NCBI RefSeq assembly: GCF_000002075.1
Contig: NW_004797401.1
Coordinates: 960,815 to 1,024,814, forward strand
Direction of reading: 5' to 3'
DNA from: Aplysia californica
Lineage: Eukaryota; Mollusca; Gastropoda; Aplysiida; Aplysiidae
Length of the DNA stretch: 64,000 nucleotides
The notes beneath the pieces are model-generated. The model worked only from the letters and a program-made list of their open reading frames with translations. It was not told the DNA's origin and did not search any database. Numbering within the stretch: position 1 is the first letter of the stretch; the number at the start of each line of letters is the position of its first letter. Positions 1 through 13,300 of the stretch are shown in pieces. A program made the translations under genes and the position numbers.

Positions 1-144
1 ATCTTGGCATCCTAATATACAATTTACCGCAAACAGAAATTCTGTTGCAATTAGTGACGGGTCAAGGTGATTTTTGTGCTAGGGACAGTAGCCTAATATA
101 GGAGGCTACACACAGCAGTCACAGTTCACCGTGGCACAGCTTAC

Positions 145-600
145 CGCATCATCCAAAAGTTCTCTTGCTTCCATAAACTGATCTGTCAGAGACTGCATTG
201 CTTTTTTCAGGTCGTTTGGGGATAATGAAGATGAGTTTAAAGAGAAACTGCCATGGAACTCGCGGACCAAATTTGTAGTGATGTGGGCACTGAGACTGTG
301 ACTATGACGAGATCCACAGTGTCGGAAATTCGATAAGTTCGGCAACAAGGAGTTGGTATCAGCTGTCTTCATAATTCTTGAATTGTTTCCCTTTGGACAG
401 TCTGCTGATTTACTCGCGTGTACAGCGCGACCACCACATCTCCTGAGACTTATCAAGCACCTCTCGAATAAAGGGCGAACATGATAATGAGAACACAACA
501 TGACACTATGCAGGTCTTTATGATAGAGAGTTCTGAAAAGAATACAGTCTTGGAATCGATGTATTTTAACCGAAAAAAACAAGACAGAGGGCAAAGTCAA
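145..600 (-). CDS. First coding exon of an unrecognised, possibly mitochondrial protein (partial)
   Basis: The minus strand is open from an ATG at 600 down to a good GTAAGC donor directly after 145, giving 152 codons in phase 0. The rest of the gene lies left of the window. The N-terminal part is rich in Arg, Ser, His and Cys with few acidic residues, and includes LVREFHGSFSLNSS, which looks like a mitochondrial targeting region. The last 30 residues change to an amphipathic helix-like stretch (DLKKAMQSLTDQFMEARELL), as if the mature protein starts there. In-frame Met codons further in make the exact start uncertain. I do not recognise the family. The gene is divergent from USP36, 443 bp away. 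The donor and the change in composition support a real exon, but chance ORF status is not excluded. Confidence 0.5.
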
Positions 601-1043
601 AAGAAACTAGGCTAGGCTTGCCGATAGCAGCGAGCTACTGAGCCAGTGCCCGTATAAACAAGTGCATTGCGCAGGACCGGATGTGGCTCGCAAAAATCGT
701 GGCGAGAGAGAACAGCAACCTACATAATTTGAAGTAGAGATCGGTGTCTCCTTTGAGCAGGATTTGAATTTGAAATGTGATTTCTTTGGAATTGGTGTCA
801 GGTGATAAAATATTTTGTTAGATATTGTTCATCTATTTATTCACCACTCTCAAAGATGAATTTTACTGGATTTACTCTGAGATATTCCAAAGTAAACAGC
901 GAAAACAAAACTGTCGAAAACTGGTTATCAGCTCGATTTACAGCCGATTGTGAATAAGATCATGAAGAATTTGATTTACTCTTTATACACATGAAAGATA
1001 AATGGCTGTGGTATAGGATTTCCCTTATTTTCGGCTTCGAATT
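601..1043. promoter_or_regulatory. Shared intergenic region of two divergent genes
   Basis: This 443-bp gap separates the start codon of the minus-strand exon at 600 from the USP36 start at 1044. It must hold the 5'UTRs and promoters of both unless the transcription starts overlap the genes. The left half is more GC-rich with some CpG; the right half is AT-rich. I see no confident TATA box or initiator. Bidirectional promoter function is inferred from layout only. Confidence 0.45.
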
Positions 1044-1335
1044 ATGAATATTTCTGAAAAACCTAGGTTCGTGAATGGTATGCCCGACTCTGCTGGCAAC
1101 ATTGAGGTGATCCAGAGCTCCCTGAAGGCCTCTTTAGGCGGCCGGGACAGGGATCGTCTCGATGAAGATGTCGCTGCAGCTTCTAAGCGTGTCTTGCTGC
1201 ACAATATTGAGTTTCTACCAGCATCTGCCCCCTACAGTATACAACGTGATACACTGAGAGCTAAGTACATCCCTCTCAATTCAGCACCTACACAAAGCAG
1301 GCCATGGGGAGATGGAAGTACTCCACAACACCAAG
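1044..1335 (+). CDS. USP36: USP36 coding exon 1
   Basis: Residues 1-97 plus one base. KRVLLHNIEFLPAS matches the conserved N-terminal KKVLLQKIEF block of vertebrate USP36. The donor is CAAG|GTAAAG. Confidence 0.88.
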
Positions 1336-4300
1336 GTAAAGTAAAAGTGGCTAGAGATCTAGATCTAGTGTGTGAAAATATATTGATAATTGTAAGCATG
1401 GTCTCTGCCTGCCTACTAATCTAGATCTACTAGAATCTAGATCTAGATATCTAGATCTAAAATCTAGATTCTAGATATCTAGATCTAGATCTAGATCTAG
1501 ATTCTAGGGTGATCTTTTACTTTAGCACGTTAAATTCCCCAAGTCTACTAATCCCCGACTCAGACCTTCAAAACTTTGAACTGGGCCTAAAAATGCGCAA
1601 AGTAGATTCTAATCTAGAATCTAGATCTTGTCTTAGATCTAGATTTAGATCTAGATTTCTAGATCTACCGTTCTAGTAAGGCTTGTTACGGAAAAGGGAA
1701 TAAAATCAATTCAAGAATTTAACGTGCTAAAGTATAAGACATAAGATCACCGATTCTAGATTTCTAGATCTAGATCTAGATCTAACAATAACAGCAACCC
1801 TGTTGGGAAGCAGGCCTTGGTTGCTGTTTGGCAGATATTGTTGCTAACTGAATTTTCAAGGGGGAGGGAGGTTGTTAACTTCTTCAAAGTTAAAAAACCC
1901 TTTATACCCGCCCCTCCCCTCTCCCCTCACACACATCACATACCCTGAAACCTCTTCTTCCCATACCCCCCACTCCCATGTACATGTACACCCCCCCCCC
2001 CCCTTACTGTTTTAGACAAAAGTTGAGAATGAATATTTTTGTTATGCCCAGTGGCTGAGACCTTTCCTCTCATATTCTCAAAGGAGGGTGGCTGTGGCGC
2101 TAAGCTTGGAAGACCCAAACCGCCCACAAAATTTAATGCAGTCTTAATTAAGAAAATTATAGTAAGAGCATTTATTATATAGTGTAGATCTAGATTGACT
2201 TGGCACTGTTGTGTAAAAAGTTGGGACTGTGGTGCTGAATGATAACGGGTAGAGTGTTGTGTATTACATGATTTAATTTAGATTTAGGCCACCTCTATTC
2301 TCACCCCGGGTGAGAATAGCGCAGGCAAGTCTTTTGGCTATTCTCACCCGGTGTGCGTTCACTGTTATAGCCTAGATCTAGGCCAACCAATTTTACGTTC
2401 ACCCTGAACCACAGAATTCTACACTGAAAACAAAAATTGTAGAATTCTGTGCCGTGAACAAACGTTCCATTACTACTGTTAGCCTTTAAAGCGTACAATT
2501 TTGTCTGTGGGCGCAGTGGAGAGAGAGAGGAGTAGCGCGAGACCTTCCGGGCAAAACAAAATGGCAACCCGCGTAGTTCGGCTCGATTCGAAAAGTGAAA
2601 TAGCCATAGCATCTTTGTAGACGATCAAATTAGCCTACTTTTGTGCTATAACGTAATTTTTTCTTTGCTTTTATCCATTTGATCATCCACACCGATAGAA
2701 AATATTCCGAAATAGGAAAAACAGGTCTTGTTTCACACCGGGTGAGAATAGCCTACAGTTACAGTGGCAAAAGTCTCACCCGGGGTTATTCTCACCCCGG
2801 GTAAGGATGTCCACTTCCTTAGATTTATGTTGAGAAATTAATTCATTGATCTGTGTCCTTAAAATTTGTGAGACAGCGTGGTGAAATCAGGCTCTCGTCA
2901 AAATAATGAATTTAGAGAAATTTCGTCTTTTTTAAATTTTCCCCTGGTTTTGCATTTTTTTTCAAAAATTGTGTTTTTTGGTTCAACACCTCATGTATTG
3001 AAAAGCACATTTCTGTGGAGATTTCAATTTTAAAAAACGTTGATAAAAGGCACAAAAAATGTCACTTATTTGTTTGCAAGGACTTTCGAGCTATAGATCT
3101 AGATTCCAGGCTTCGGTCGCCACTTTTTTTACTAATTTTACATCTGAAACCAGGTGACCCCCACCTCCTTCAATACAGAGATAAATCTCAACTTCTATTC
3201 AAGGTAGATGGGTAATTTTTTTTATCACAAGCAAGACAAAGCTTTATAATGGTACCTATTCAATATATTTCTTATACCCCAAAATTGGGGAGCGCCTGAT
3301 TTCTCCATGCCGTAACACATTTATATTTTTGTCGCTCTTTCTCCCAGCCATGACTAGCTCTGCTCACAGTGACAAAAATGGGGATTCCCTGCCAAGCCCC
3401 AGGGTGGTGCTGTATCCGGAGGAGAAAGTCAAGATGGAGTGGTCTCGGATGACTCGAATCGGAGCTGGTTTAGTCAACATGGGGAATACCTGCTTCTTCA
3501 ATTCAACTTTGCAGTGCTTGACCTACACTGCACCACTAGTGAACTACTGTTTCACCAATGACCACAGAGAGAAATGTATGTTCTATATATATGTTTTTTC
3601 TGGGATTTAAAAAAATGGTCGTTCTTTGAAAATGGGTCTTATTCTTAACCCTTCCAGCCCCATGCGCGTATATTTTCAGCAGCGTTTGTACCTCCCACCA
3701 ACCCAAGAGTGTTGTATGTTCTCAGTTTTGGGGTACCGAATGAAATTGCTAATTTTTCTAAATTAATGAACCTAATCAAACTTTAATTTTCAAAGTGTTG
3801 TTCATTTACCTACTTTGTTATATATAGGTTATTATCTAAACCTCATTACAAAGTTACCACATCACTTTTTAGAATGCGTGCCTCTTTTCTTAAATACTAC
3901 TGTATTGGCTGGGACTGGGGTAAGGGAGTGCACAAAAATGGCTGGGGCTGGAAAGGTTAAAAGTAAAAGTGGTAACATTTCCAGTCACTTAAAATTCTAA
4001 ATAAATCATGATTAAGCTCTATCTACCATTCACTTCTTTCTTATGATTAGACTAGATACCCGTGTTTCAAATTTGTATCTGGGGGCTCTCGTGGCCTGGA
4101 GGTTAAGGTGTTGGCCTCTCATTCAAAGGTCCCAGGTTCGAATCCGGGTAGCGACCGAAAAATTTTCTTTTTCTAAAATTGTCTCCTTTCACCCCCTTTC
4201 CTGCTCTCTAGCAATGTTCTGTCGTCTGCTTTTGTCACCTCTATCTGCCCCCACCCCCTCACCTCCTTTGCCCCCTCTGGGCTCTTAACTCTTTCTGCAG

Positions 4301-7300
4301 CCTTTCTACTCCTTGGCTCCTTCTTACTGCTGTCTTTCTGCCACACCCCTGATCATCTGGTAGGAAAGATCTACACCTAGCCCCCTCGGACTAGGGTGAA
4401 AAGTCTGGAAAGGCCACTGTGCAAGTTGCACACGTTAAAGATCCCTTGGTGGTCTAAAATCTATAAAGGCTTCGGCCGCCACCCGGACAAAATTCAAAAT
4501 TTCCTACCAACTGGAAATATTAGGTGTGTCCCGCCCATATGACCTTATGCAGTTGCGAGCGCAGTTAAACACTTACCAGAAAAAATTTATCTTTTTAGTG
4601 ACAGGAAATCTTTGTTTTGGTCATTATATATATTTTCCTTGAAAATTTTTGAAAATGTGTGAATTTTGCAGCAGTTTTAAAGTATTTCTTTTACTGTTTA
4701 CTGGAAAAAGTGTGATCTCTGTTCATTTCAGGCAAGAAGAAAGACTTTTGCATGATGTGTGAAGTTCAGGACCACATACGAACATCTCTAGATTGCGGTG
4801 GAAGGTCAATCAAGCCCCATTCTATGCTGCAAAAACTTAGATGTGAGTTTTAAGCAAGTTGTGTTTGAAGTGGTAATATGGTGATATTTTCACTGGTGGA
4901 CAGATGGATAAAAGTGAATTCATTCGAGTTTTCATTGACATGTGTCATTTCCCAAAATTTTGTAAGTTTGTAAATTTGTTTACATTTCATTTTTTTCCCC
5001 TGAGAATTTGAAAGGGAATGGTGTTGCTTAAAGACTTAGTTTTGATTGATATAAAAACAGGTTTGCGCAAAAAAAAAGTGTTGATTTCAATGTATGCCCC
5101 TGTTCAGTTTTCTTTATAATTTCATGGTATGTAACTGAAAAATCACTGCTTATGTTGAGCAATTATGGTGGTTTTCAGGATTTCCATGAGAATGCATTGA
5201 TATTTGCATGTACAAGGTAGCAAATAAAGTGAAAGTAGGTTGATGTGTCATTGCGCTGATGCACAGAGATTGGTGAATATGGGAGTGTCTATAGGGGATA
5301 ATATTGATCAAAGAAAAGAAATATTTCTTGACATTCTGTCATAACATTGGTTGATCATTTTATTTTATCTGCAGGCATAGCAAAACACATGAAGTGGGGT
5401 CGTCAGGAAGATGCTCATGAGTTCTTGCGCTTCTTAGTGGACCACCTGCAACAGTCATGTCTACATGGCGAGACAAAGTGAGTACTTGCATTCTTTGTAC
5501 TCTCCTTCTTTTCTTGTATTTTTTTTCCCCCTACGTGCAGAGTTCTTTTCTGAAAAGTAAATATAATTTTTCATCTTCAGATGTCCTGGAGTTTTCAATT
5601 GTAGATCCCTGTTCCTTTTTACTTATAATTTCAATTGTAGACCCCTGTTCTTTTTTGTACTTATAAGTTCAATTTCTGCCACTTCTGTGGTATGACTGGA
5701 GAATCACTGCTTTTGGTGTTTTTTCAGGCTTGTAATACTGCAGTAGTTACCTTATTTGATTTGCTTGCTCTGGCTTGCTTTTATCAATTTGTGTGGTCAC
5801 TGAGGATGTTGGCTCTGATGATGCAGCTTGTGTTTTTGTTGTTTTACTTTATTGTCTTAAATAAATGTTTTTGATAAATCATAAGCTCGCCCTGGGAGCT
5901 TTCCGCACTTCTCCAGGCGGAGGCAAACATACCATCACTCACATTTAGACACACACAACTCTCACTACAATACGCAATGAAACAAAGTTCAACACCAGGG
6001 AACCCATCACCTGACTGTGTTTTCAGAACAAACCCAGACACCATAAACAAATTCCAAAACAACGAAAAACTCATCAAACCCTTTGGCCTCTGAGTCCTTG
6101 ACCTTAAAAACATACAATTTTCCAAACAAGACATCCAACAATTTTTTTTCCCCGAACTCCCTCCGCGGCACCTCACCAAGGCAAAATTAGACTTACAGCT
6201 GACCACGCACACCAAAGCAAGCACAAACACCAAAACATTTAAAGCAGAATGAGCATTTGCCAAAAGGTGGGATACCTGGGTGTGACAAATGAGGTCCAAA
6301 ATCAACTTTATGTAATAATTCTTTAATCACCCATATTATATAGCCTAATGATTGCTCTTTCAGGCTCAGTAACTGCCAAAGCTGTATATGCAATGGTCTT
6401 GGTGTAATTCTGACTTGAATGACGGAAATAGCAAAAAGTTTGTTCATAACAATGATGACACAAATTTGTGAATACTCAAAGTTCCTTTCTTCTGCTAGGC
6501 TGATGTTATATTTTGAGACATAGCAAATAACTTCTAAAAATACATAGAATTGACAGTTTATAAAAATCTTTATTAATTTTTGAGAAAATTACTTTTTTGT
6601 GTCATAATAGTTATGAACGAACAATAAGTGACCAAAATACTATCAATTATGTCAAGTTTCATCGACTAGAATTGTCTAAAATAACACTCTAGTCTAATTA
6701 TAGTCAAGTGATAAATGAAAGACCATTGAACAGCTATTTTTAAACGCCAACTGGTCATAGGGCATGTTATGCATAAATTTAAAGTTCGTTCATAACCATT
6801 ATGACACACTGTTTCGTTCATAACTATTATGACAAATTTTACTTTTGGCCCCTAAAATTTACTTATATTGATCTGTGTTTCACATAAAATGGTTTTCATT
6901 TATGAGACTTTCCTTAAAATATGATAGATTCCTCTATGTAGGGAGAATTCAAAGTTTATTTCCTGAAAAACCCTTAGAATACCTTTAAAATGGTTCGTTC
7001 ATAACAATTATGACAAACTTCAATTTTTATCCTAAAAATTTATACATTTTGATCTGTCATTCATTTTTTTAAACTTTTATTAAATGAAACTGTCCTCATA
7101 ATATGTATCTCTGTACATGTTTTTAAAGTTTATTAACACTGAAAAGCCCTCAAAATATATAAAATGGACTATAAATAGTTCGTTCATAACCATTACTACA
7201 AAAGTATAATACTAATTAAAATCCACACCCATACACTTATGATAAAAATCAAAATATCAGAATGTATGCAAGGTCTATTCTGTCCTTTAGTTGGGTTAAA

Positions 7301-10300
7301 ATTAAAAATACATCCCAAAACAACTGTAAATTACATGGAATAAGGTTTCGTTCATAACCGTTATGACACACTGTTTCGTTCATAACTATTATGACAAATT
7401 TTACTTTGGGCCCAAAAAATTAACTTATTGTTCTGTCATTCACATAAAATTGTTTTAATTTATGAGACTCTCCTCAAAATAAGGTTATATGTTGAACGAA
7501 TTCAAAGCTTAATCACTGAAAAACCCTTAGAATACCTTTAATGGTTCGTTCATAACTATTATGACAAACTTCAGTTTTGACCTAAAAATCAATATTTTGA
7601 CCTGTCATTTACTTAAAAATTTTATATTAAATGAAAGTTTCCTCATAATATGTATCTGTGTACATGTTTTTAATGTTTATCAACACTGGAAAGCCCTCAG
7701 AGTACAATATGTAGTTCGTTCATAACCATTACTACAAAAGAAAAATACTGATTAAAATACATACCCATACACTTATGATAAAAATCAAAATATCAGAATG
7801 TAAGCACGGTCTAATACATCCTCAAGTTGGGTTAAAATTAAAAATACATCCCAAAATAACTGTAAATTACATGGAATAAGGTTTTGTTCATAACCATTAT
7901 GACACACTGTCACGTTCATAACATGATGACAATCCATTATGACAAGCATATTTTTGCCTCTTCTTCGCTTCTCTTTTGAGTCATCAGCACGCTACTCTTC
8001 CATGTTCATTCCACCATGTAAAAGGATGTTGTGAAACAGTGGGAAGTCCCTCACATGATATTTTGCAGAAATATAAAGTGTTTGTTCATAACATCATTAT
8101 GACAAACCTGGATTATCTCAATCAAAGTCATATTTAAGCAAAACCATGCGATGGAGCGGAAAATTACCCTTCTGATGGATCAATGTCAAACCAGTGTTTA
8201 ATACCGGTCATTCCCCAGGATGATATGTTTAACAATTTGGGTTTTCTAGACCTTGGAAAGTCTGATGATGTAATTATGACACGAGTTATGAACGAACTTA
8301 TAAATTTTACTCAGCAAATAACATTAATATAAGAAAATAAAACCCTTTTAATGGACACACGCTGTTATGATCTGATGGTGTATACAAGCTAATTTCAATG
8401 TTTGAATGCACTACTGTTTGATAGTTTAAGATTAACAATATTCTGTATTTAACATACAATTACGTGTGCACTCAGGATGAGTAAAAAATGCCCTATTTTT
8501 AGTACTATTATCTTTCTATGAAGAGATATAAGATGCACACATCAATCTACTTGCTCATGCAGCTTGACCAACTTATTTCCTTGCCATATGCTTAAAGTTT
8601 TCAGAAGAAAACATATTTTACCATGAGTAGTGGTTGATTTAAAACGTCCTCATGCAAACACCCCCACCTTTTGGCAAAAGCTCGAATACAAAAGGTTAAA
8701 GAAAAAAACCCCGGTGCCGAGCTAATCTTCACAGATGGCTCTAAATTGGACTCTGCTGTGGGCGCCGCTGCCCTATCCTCAAACGGTACACACCAGCAGA
8801 GACTCCATCCCGAAGCCTCCATTTTCTCTGCGGAGGCCACTGCCATTGACATGGCACTGGACTCCGTAAAAAATGCTCCTGACAAATATTTCCTTATGTT
8901 ATCGGACAGAATAAATGCACGCTTTAGCTGAAACCGCGGAAAAATATAGTGTTCGCATGGCTACCTAGCCATGTGGGCATCCGAGGAAACGAGCAAGTGG
9001 ACCTCCTGGCGAAAGAATCCTTTTCCTTAGTTTTGGGATCAACGACGAACACTCTCCCACAGACTGACTTAAAAAATAAAATTAAAAAACTCACCTTCAG
9101 CTTGTGGGAGACTCATTGGAAAAAGCAAGTGAGCAGCAAACTTCACAACATTAAGCCCAAACTGGGATTGCTAAATCTTTCGGGTCTCTCAAGAAGAGAC
9201 AAAGTCATTTTTACTCGATTACGCATCGGACGCATGTCCCTGACATATAAATACCTCCTTCAGGGAGATCAGAAGCCGTTCTGTGTCAGATGCGACACAG
9301 ATTTTACCATTGGACACATTTTAACAGAATGTCTAGACTTTGAAGAGACCCGAAGGAAATATTTTAGATGCAAAAAATTGCAAGGTCTGTCTTCCGTCAT
9401 TGATCCCAACAGAATTCTGGTTTTTATAAAGGCCATTGTGAATGGAATTAAAAATTTTTTGAAATGTTATTTAGATAGTTGTTTTCAATTAGTTTATTTA
9501 CATCAAATTTTTAGTATTTTAGAATTTTAGTAGAGGTGTTGACCAGAATCAGGCTGTGCAGTTTACTGTTGTGAACAGAACAAACCTTTTTTCGCGCGCT
9601 CATATGACCTTATGCAGTTGCGAGCGCCGTAAAACTTACTAAAACAAAACAAATCTTAAGCTCATCATTCCTACCTTTGCCAGCTTCTTTGGTTTTGAAG
9701 AATTTATTATATTTTTTATTCCTCTCAGATTGGACAGATTCAGCAAGGAGACTACGGTTATTAACCAGATTTTTGGCGGTTATCTCAGGAGCCAAGGTAA
9801 ATCTCATGATAAATCAAATACAGTTGAGTCCACTTAAACGAAACACAATGAAACGGAAAACAGTAGTCAACCTATAAAAAAAACATGATTTTTTGTCCTT
9901 TTTATCTTTGTTAGGAAACAAGCCGAAATGCTTCCGTTGCTAAATTGAAAAGCATTTTAAGGGTTATGTTTTTTAAATCTTCACCAGCAACCTGTGAGTA
10001 ACACAAATCATCAAGTCTTACTCTCTCTTTAAAACAGAAGAAAGAGACACAAGAACATGTGTATGTTGATTGCAGGCTAGAAAAAGGAATCACCAAGTGA
10101 ATGTCCCGCCACATCCGGTTGGTCATGGCCTATTGTCTCTGCAGAATTAGTTCACAGAGGCCCTACACATAAGCACGTGATGGCACATAGGGTGTTTCAT
10201 GCTGTAATGAGCGTTGAGCTTTCTTTGTCACGTCTGTATCTGCTCTTTCATCTATTCTGTGTGGCTGTTTTGCTAAAATTGCAGTTATTGTAAGAAGTAA

Positions 10301-13300
10301 ACAGAACATTTTTTTAAAGGTAGTGTACTCTTCGCTGATTTATTTTTAGTTTTTCAGAAAAATTGGAATTGTTTCTTTAAAAAAAACCAAAAAACGACTA
10401 ATACAATGTGTATATATGCATTCTTCGAAACATAATTGTTAATTAAAGGTGATAGTTATCACATTCTATCTTTGACCATTTGGATGTGCAATATGTCAAA
10501 TACTGACCTGCTGATTTTATTGAATTTTCAGTGACTTGTCTTCGGTGTCAAGGAAAGTCGAACACATTTGACCCTTTTATGGATTTGAGCCTGGATATAA
10601 AGGTCAGGGATTATTTGTTTAGTGTTGCTTTACTGTGCAGGTTGGATGCTCAAGTTGGATATCTTGCTTTATTATAAATGGAAACCCTCGGAGGTCATCT
10701 ACCTTTGCTTATGAACTCGTCTTTACAAATTACATTCTTTTGTTTTTCTTCGATGCAACTAGTGCTGTTGCGTAAAAGTAAAATAGTTTGCTTTATAAAT
10801 TGATAAATATGTGTGTTTAAGATGTCAACAAATGATTTTAAGAGCTCTTTTCCCAATCTCAAGTGAAGACATTCTGAAATTGCATTGAGCAAGAACTAAA
10901 TCTTTATTGCTTGTTTTCATGAGACTTGGTTAAAAAAAATTGTCCACTCTATTGACAAAAACTAAGCAAAAAAAAAATCAGCATTAAAACTGTTGTGCGG
11001 GGCTCTTGTGGCTTAGAGGTTAAGGTGTTCGCCTCTCATTCAAAGGTCCCGAGTTAGAATCCGGGTGGTGACCGAAAAATTTTCTTCCCTAAAATTGTCT
11101 CCTTTCACCTTCTTTCTTGCTCTCTTACTCTCTTGCAATGTTCTGTCGTCTTCTTTCGTCTCCACTTTCTGCCCCTATCCCCTCACCCCCTTTGCGCCCC
11201 TCTGGACTTCTGACTCTTTCTGCAACCCTTAGCCTTTTTACTGCTACTCCATGGCTCTTTTTTACTGCTGTCTTTCAACCACACCCCTGATCTTCTGGTC
11301 GGAAAGATCTACACCTACCCTTCTCGGACAAGGGCGAAAAATGTTGGAGGTCCCGTAATCAAGTTGCGCACGTTAAAGATCCCTTGGTAGTCTAAAATCG
11401 ATAAGAGTAGGCTTCGACTGCCGCCCGTGCAAAATAAAAAATTTCCTACCAACTGAAAGTTTAGTGTGTCCCGCGCACTCATATGACCTTATGCAGTTGC
11501 GAGCGCTGTTAAACACTTACACACACACCCCACACCCCCCACCCCCTGGGCAGTGCCACTGACTGTAGTGTCTTTAGGCCATTCCCAAAGGGGGGACATT
11601 TCTCGTTCAAGCACAGTAGAATTGTAAATGGGCTGATTCATGTCACGCTCATAACTGTGCCTGATCTACAACAGGGAACTGCTGCTTTTTCTTTCTTAAT
11701 CCTTACTATTGTCATTTCCCTCTATAGACCTGCATGTTTGCCGACAATCGTCTGAAATCCGTCAATCGTGACCTGGCCCGCGAGCAGGCCGATGCTATCG
11801 CTAAGCCCACCTGTATTAGTCAATGTGCGAAGTGCGAGACCTGGCCGACTGCCAGCGCCCCCTTTTTCTCCCGTCGGCTTTGTCGGCACTTTTGTATTCG
11901 TGCCGACGTCGGCGTTTCCGACATAATTGTCGGAACCTGAGTAGAAATACGATTACGAAATAGTACGACGACCTAAATTATCTACTTTCAGTTTCGTGCT
12001 CGAGCGGCCAGTTTGAATTTCGTTTGTTTACTGATTGTTCAGATCATGTAGATTCTTTCAAGTTCAAGTCCGACTCACTTGTTCTTCTCTAGATCTAGAT
12101 TTATAGATCATTATAGGCCTCAATGGAGAATTTATATTCCAATTTTATTGTGTCAAACCCCATTATAGGATGTGTTGTAATATTAATGTTGGTAAAACGC
12201 ATTTTATCAGGTGCGTGAATTATTTACTTAGAATAATAAAGATCTAATCTAGACTCAGCTGAGTCCCTCTGTTCGGAATCGGATGCAGATTTCTCGTTCA
12301 AGGCCTATTCCTATTCATTTGTTCTACTAGATCTAGATCTTGATCTAGATCTAGATTTATTTAGATCTCTAGATCTATAATATAACTAGATTCTAGATCT
12401 AGATCTATATGGAGGGTTCATATTATATATATAGACTATAGATCTATATTCCAATTCTATTGTATTATTGTATCAAACTCTTTATAGGTCAATGTAGGCC
12501 ATATTATTATTATTATATGCTCCTTGTTTGTTTTGGAGTGTGATTTTTTTCTTCTCTTGACTTGTGATGTGCTGGCCTTTTTACTTGAGGGCCGTTGCAG
12601 GTTTGTTTTTTTTGGTTAGGGTTAGGTCTCTTCTTTATTGTGTTTGTTCGGGTGGTCGCTCGTTACTCGGAAGTCCTTCCTTTTATGACACCCACAATTT
12701 AAATGCTGTTATAAGTTATTGGGGGGGGGGGGGGGGAGGGTGCGCAAAATTTTCAGACAATCTGGTTGAGGCTCACAGGCAGGTCTACCTCTGCTTCTTG
12801 TGTATGTTTGTCATTCTCTTATGACTTGCTATTTCCAGGGTGCCTTGATAGTCGAAGCAGACCTTTTGTGCTGTTGAAGCTAGAGAGGTTAGCAGAACAA
12901 GTCTGATTCCCTGTAAAGACTTTTCTGTTGACACCCACCCCTTGGCGCTCGTATGACCTTATGCTGTTGCGAGCGCCGTAATACCCTCTACTATAATTTT
13001 TTTTAAACCCCAGAAACCCCCCCCCCACTAAAACCAAATAACAAAACTGTTGTGTTTAGTTTGTTTTTACAGATAGTTCTTGGTTATCAATGCTTGTCTC
13101 TTATTTTGAAAAGGAAACCCAAAAAGGTGAGCTCTTTTTTATGTATTTGAAATTTTGACGCATGCAAATTTTTTTGTGTGGATGAAATTTTGAAAATATG
13201 CAAGTTTTTAGTATTTGTACATTCTGTGGACAAAGATTCAGAGCATTTAAAAATCTAACCTCGGCTTATAAAAGAGGGAAGGTGTAAGTCCAGTTTCTGT

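Larger units (their letters stand above)
5875..9655 (+). mobile_element. 5'-truncated RNase H-bearing LINE (I-group-like), split by a later element
   Basis: Two pieces, 5875-6250 and 8684-9655, flank the element at 6251-8683. The left piece translates to the linker between RT and RNase H (SALLQAEANIPSLTFRHTQL, then QYAMKQSSTPGNP), with an internal stop. The right piece has an RNase H domain: TDGSK, SAEATAI, LSD, then LPSHVGIRGNEQVD. About 25 residues are missing between LSD and LPSH. A CxxC-H-C knuckle (CVRCDTDFTIGHILTEC) follows. The 3'UTR ends at 9596-9650 in the ATATGACCTTATGCAGTTGC hairpin and TAAAAC-type tail that also ends the SINEs here. RNase H places it near the I/Nimb/Ingi group. 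Degenerate and inactive. Confidence 0.85.

Noticed and set aside
4081-4155. tRNA gene
   Set aside because: The A and B boxes are there, but the sequence continues into a 500-bp body repeated four times in the window; it is a SINE head. The same holds at 10998, 15725, 27541 and 33156.
3815-4288. Small plus-strand ORFs
   Set aside because: The first lies in the TTAA-flanked MITE and flank, the second in SINE A.
5844-6447. Minus-strand ORFs
   Set aside because: They are antisense to the LINE linker region and to the start of the nested element; the plus-strand frame has the recognisable protein.
6442-8300. CRISPR-like array
   Set aside because: Repeats are regularly spaced, but spacers are about 150 bp and themselves repeated, and this is animal intron DNA inside a TIR element.
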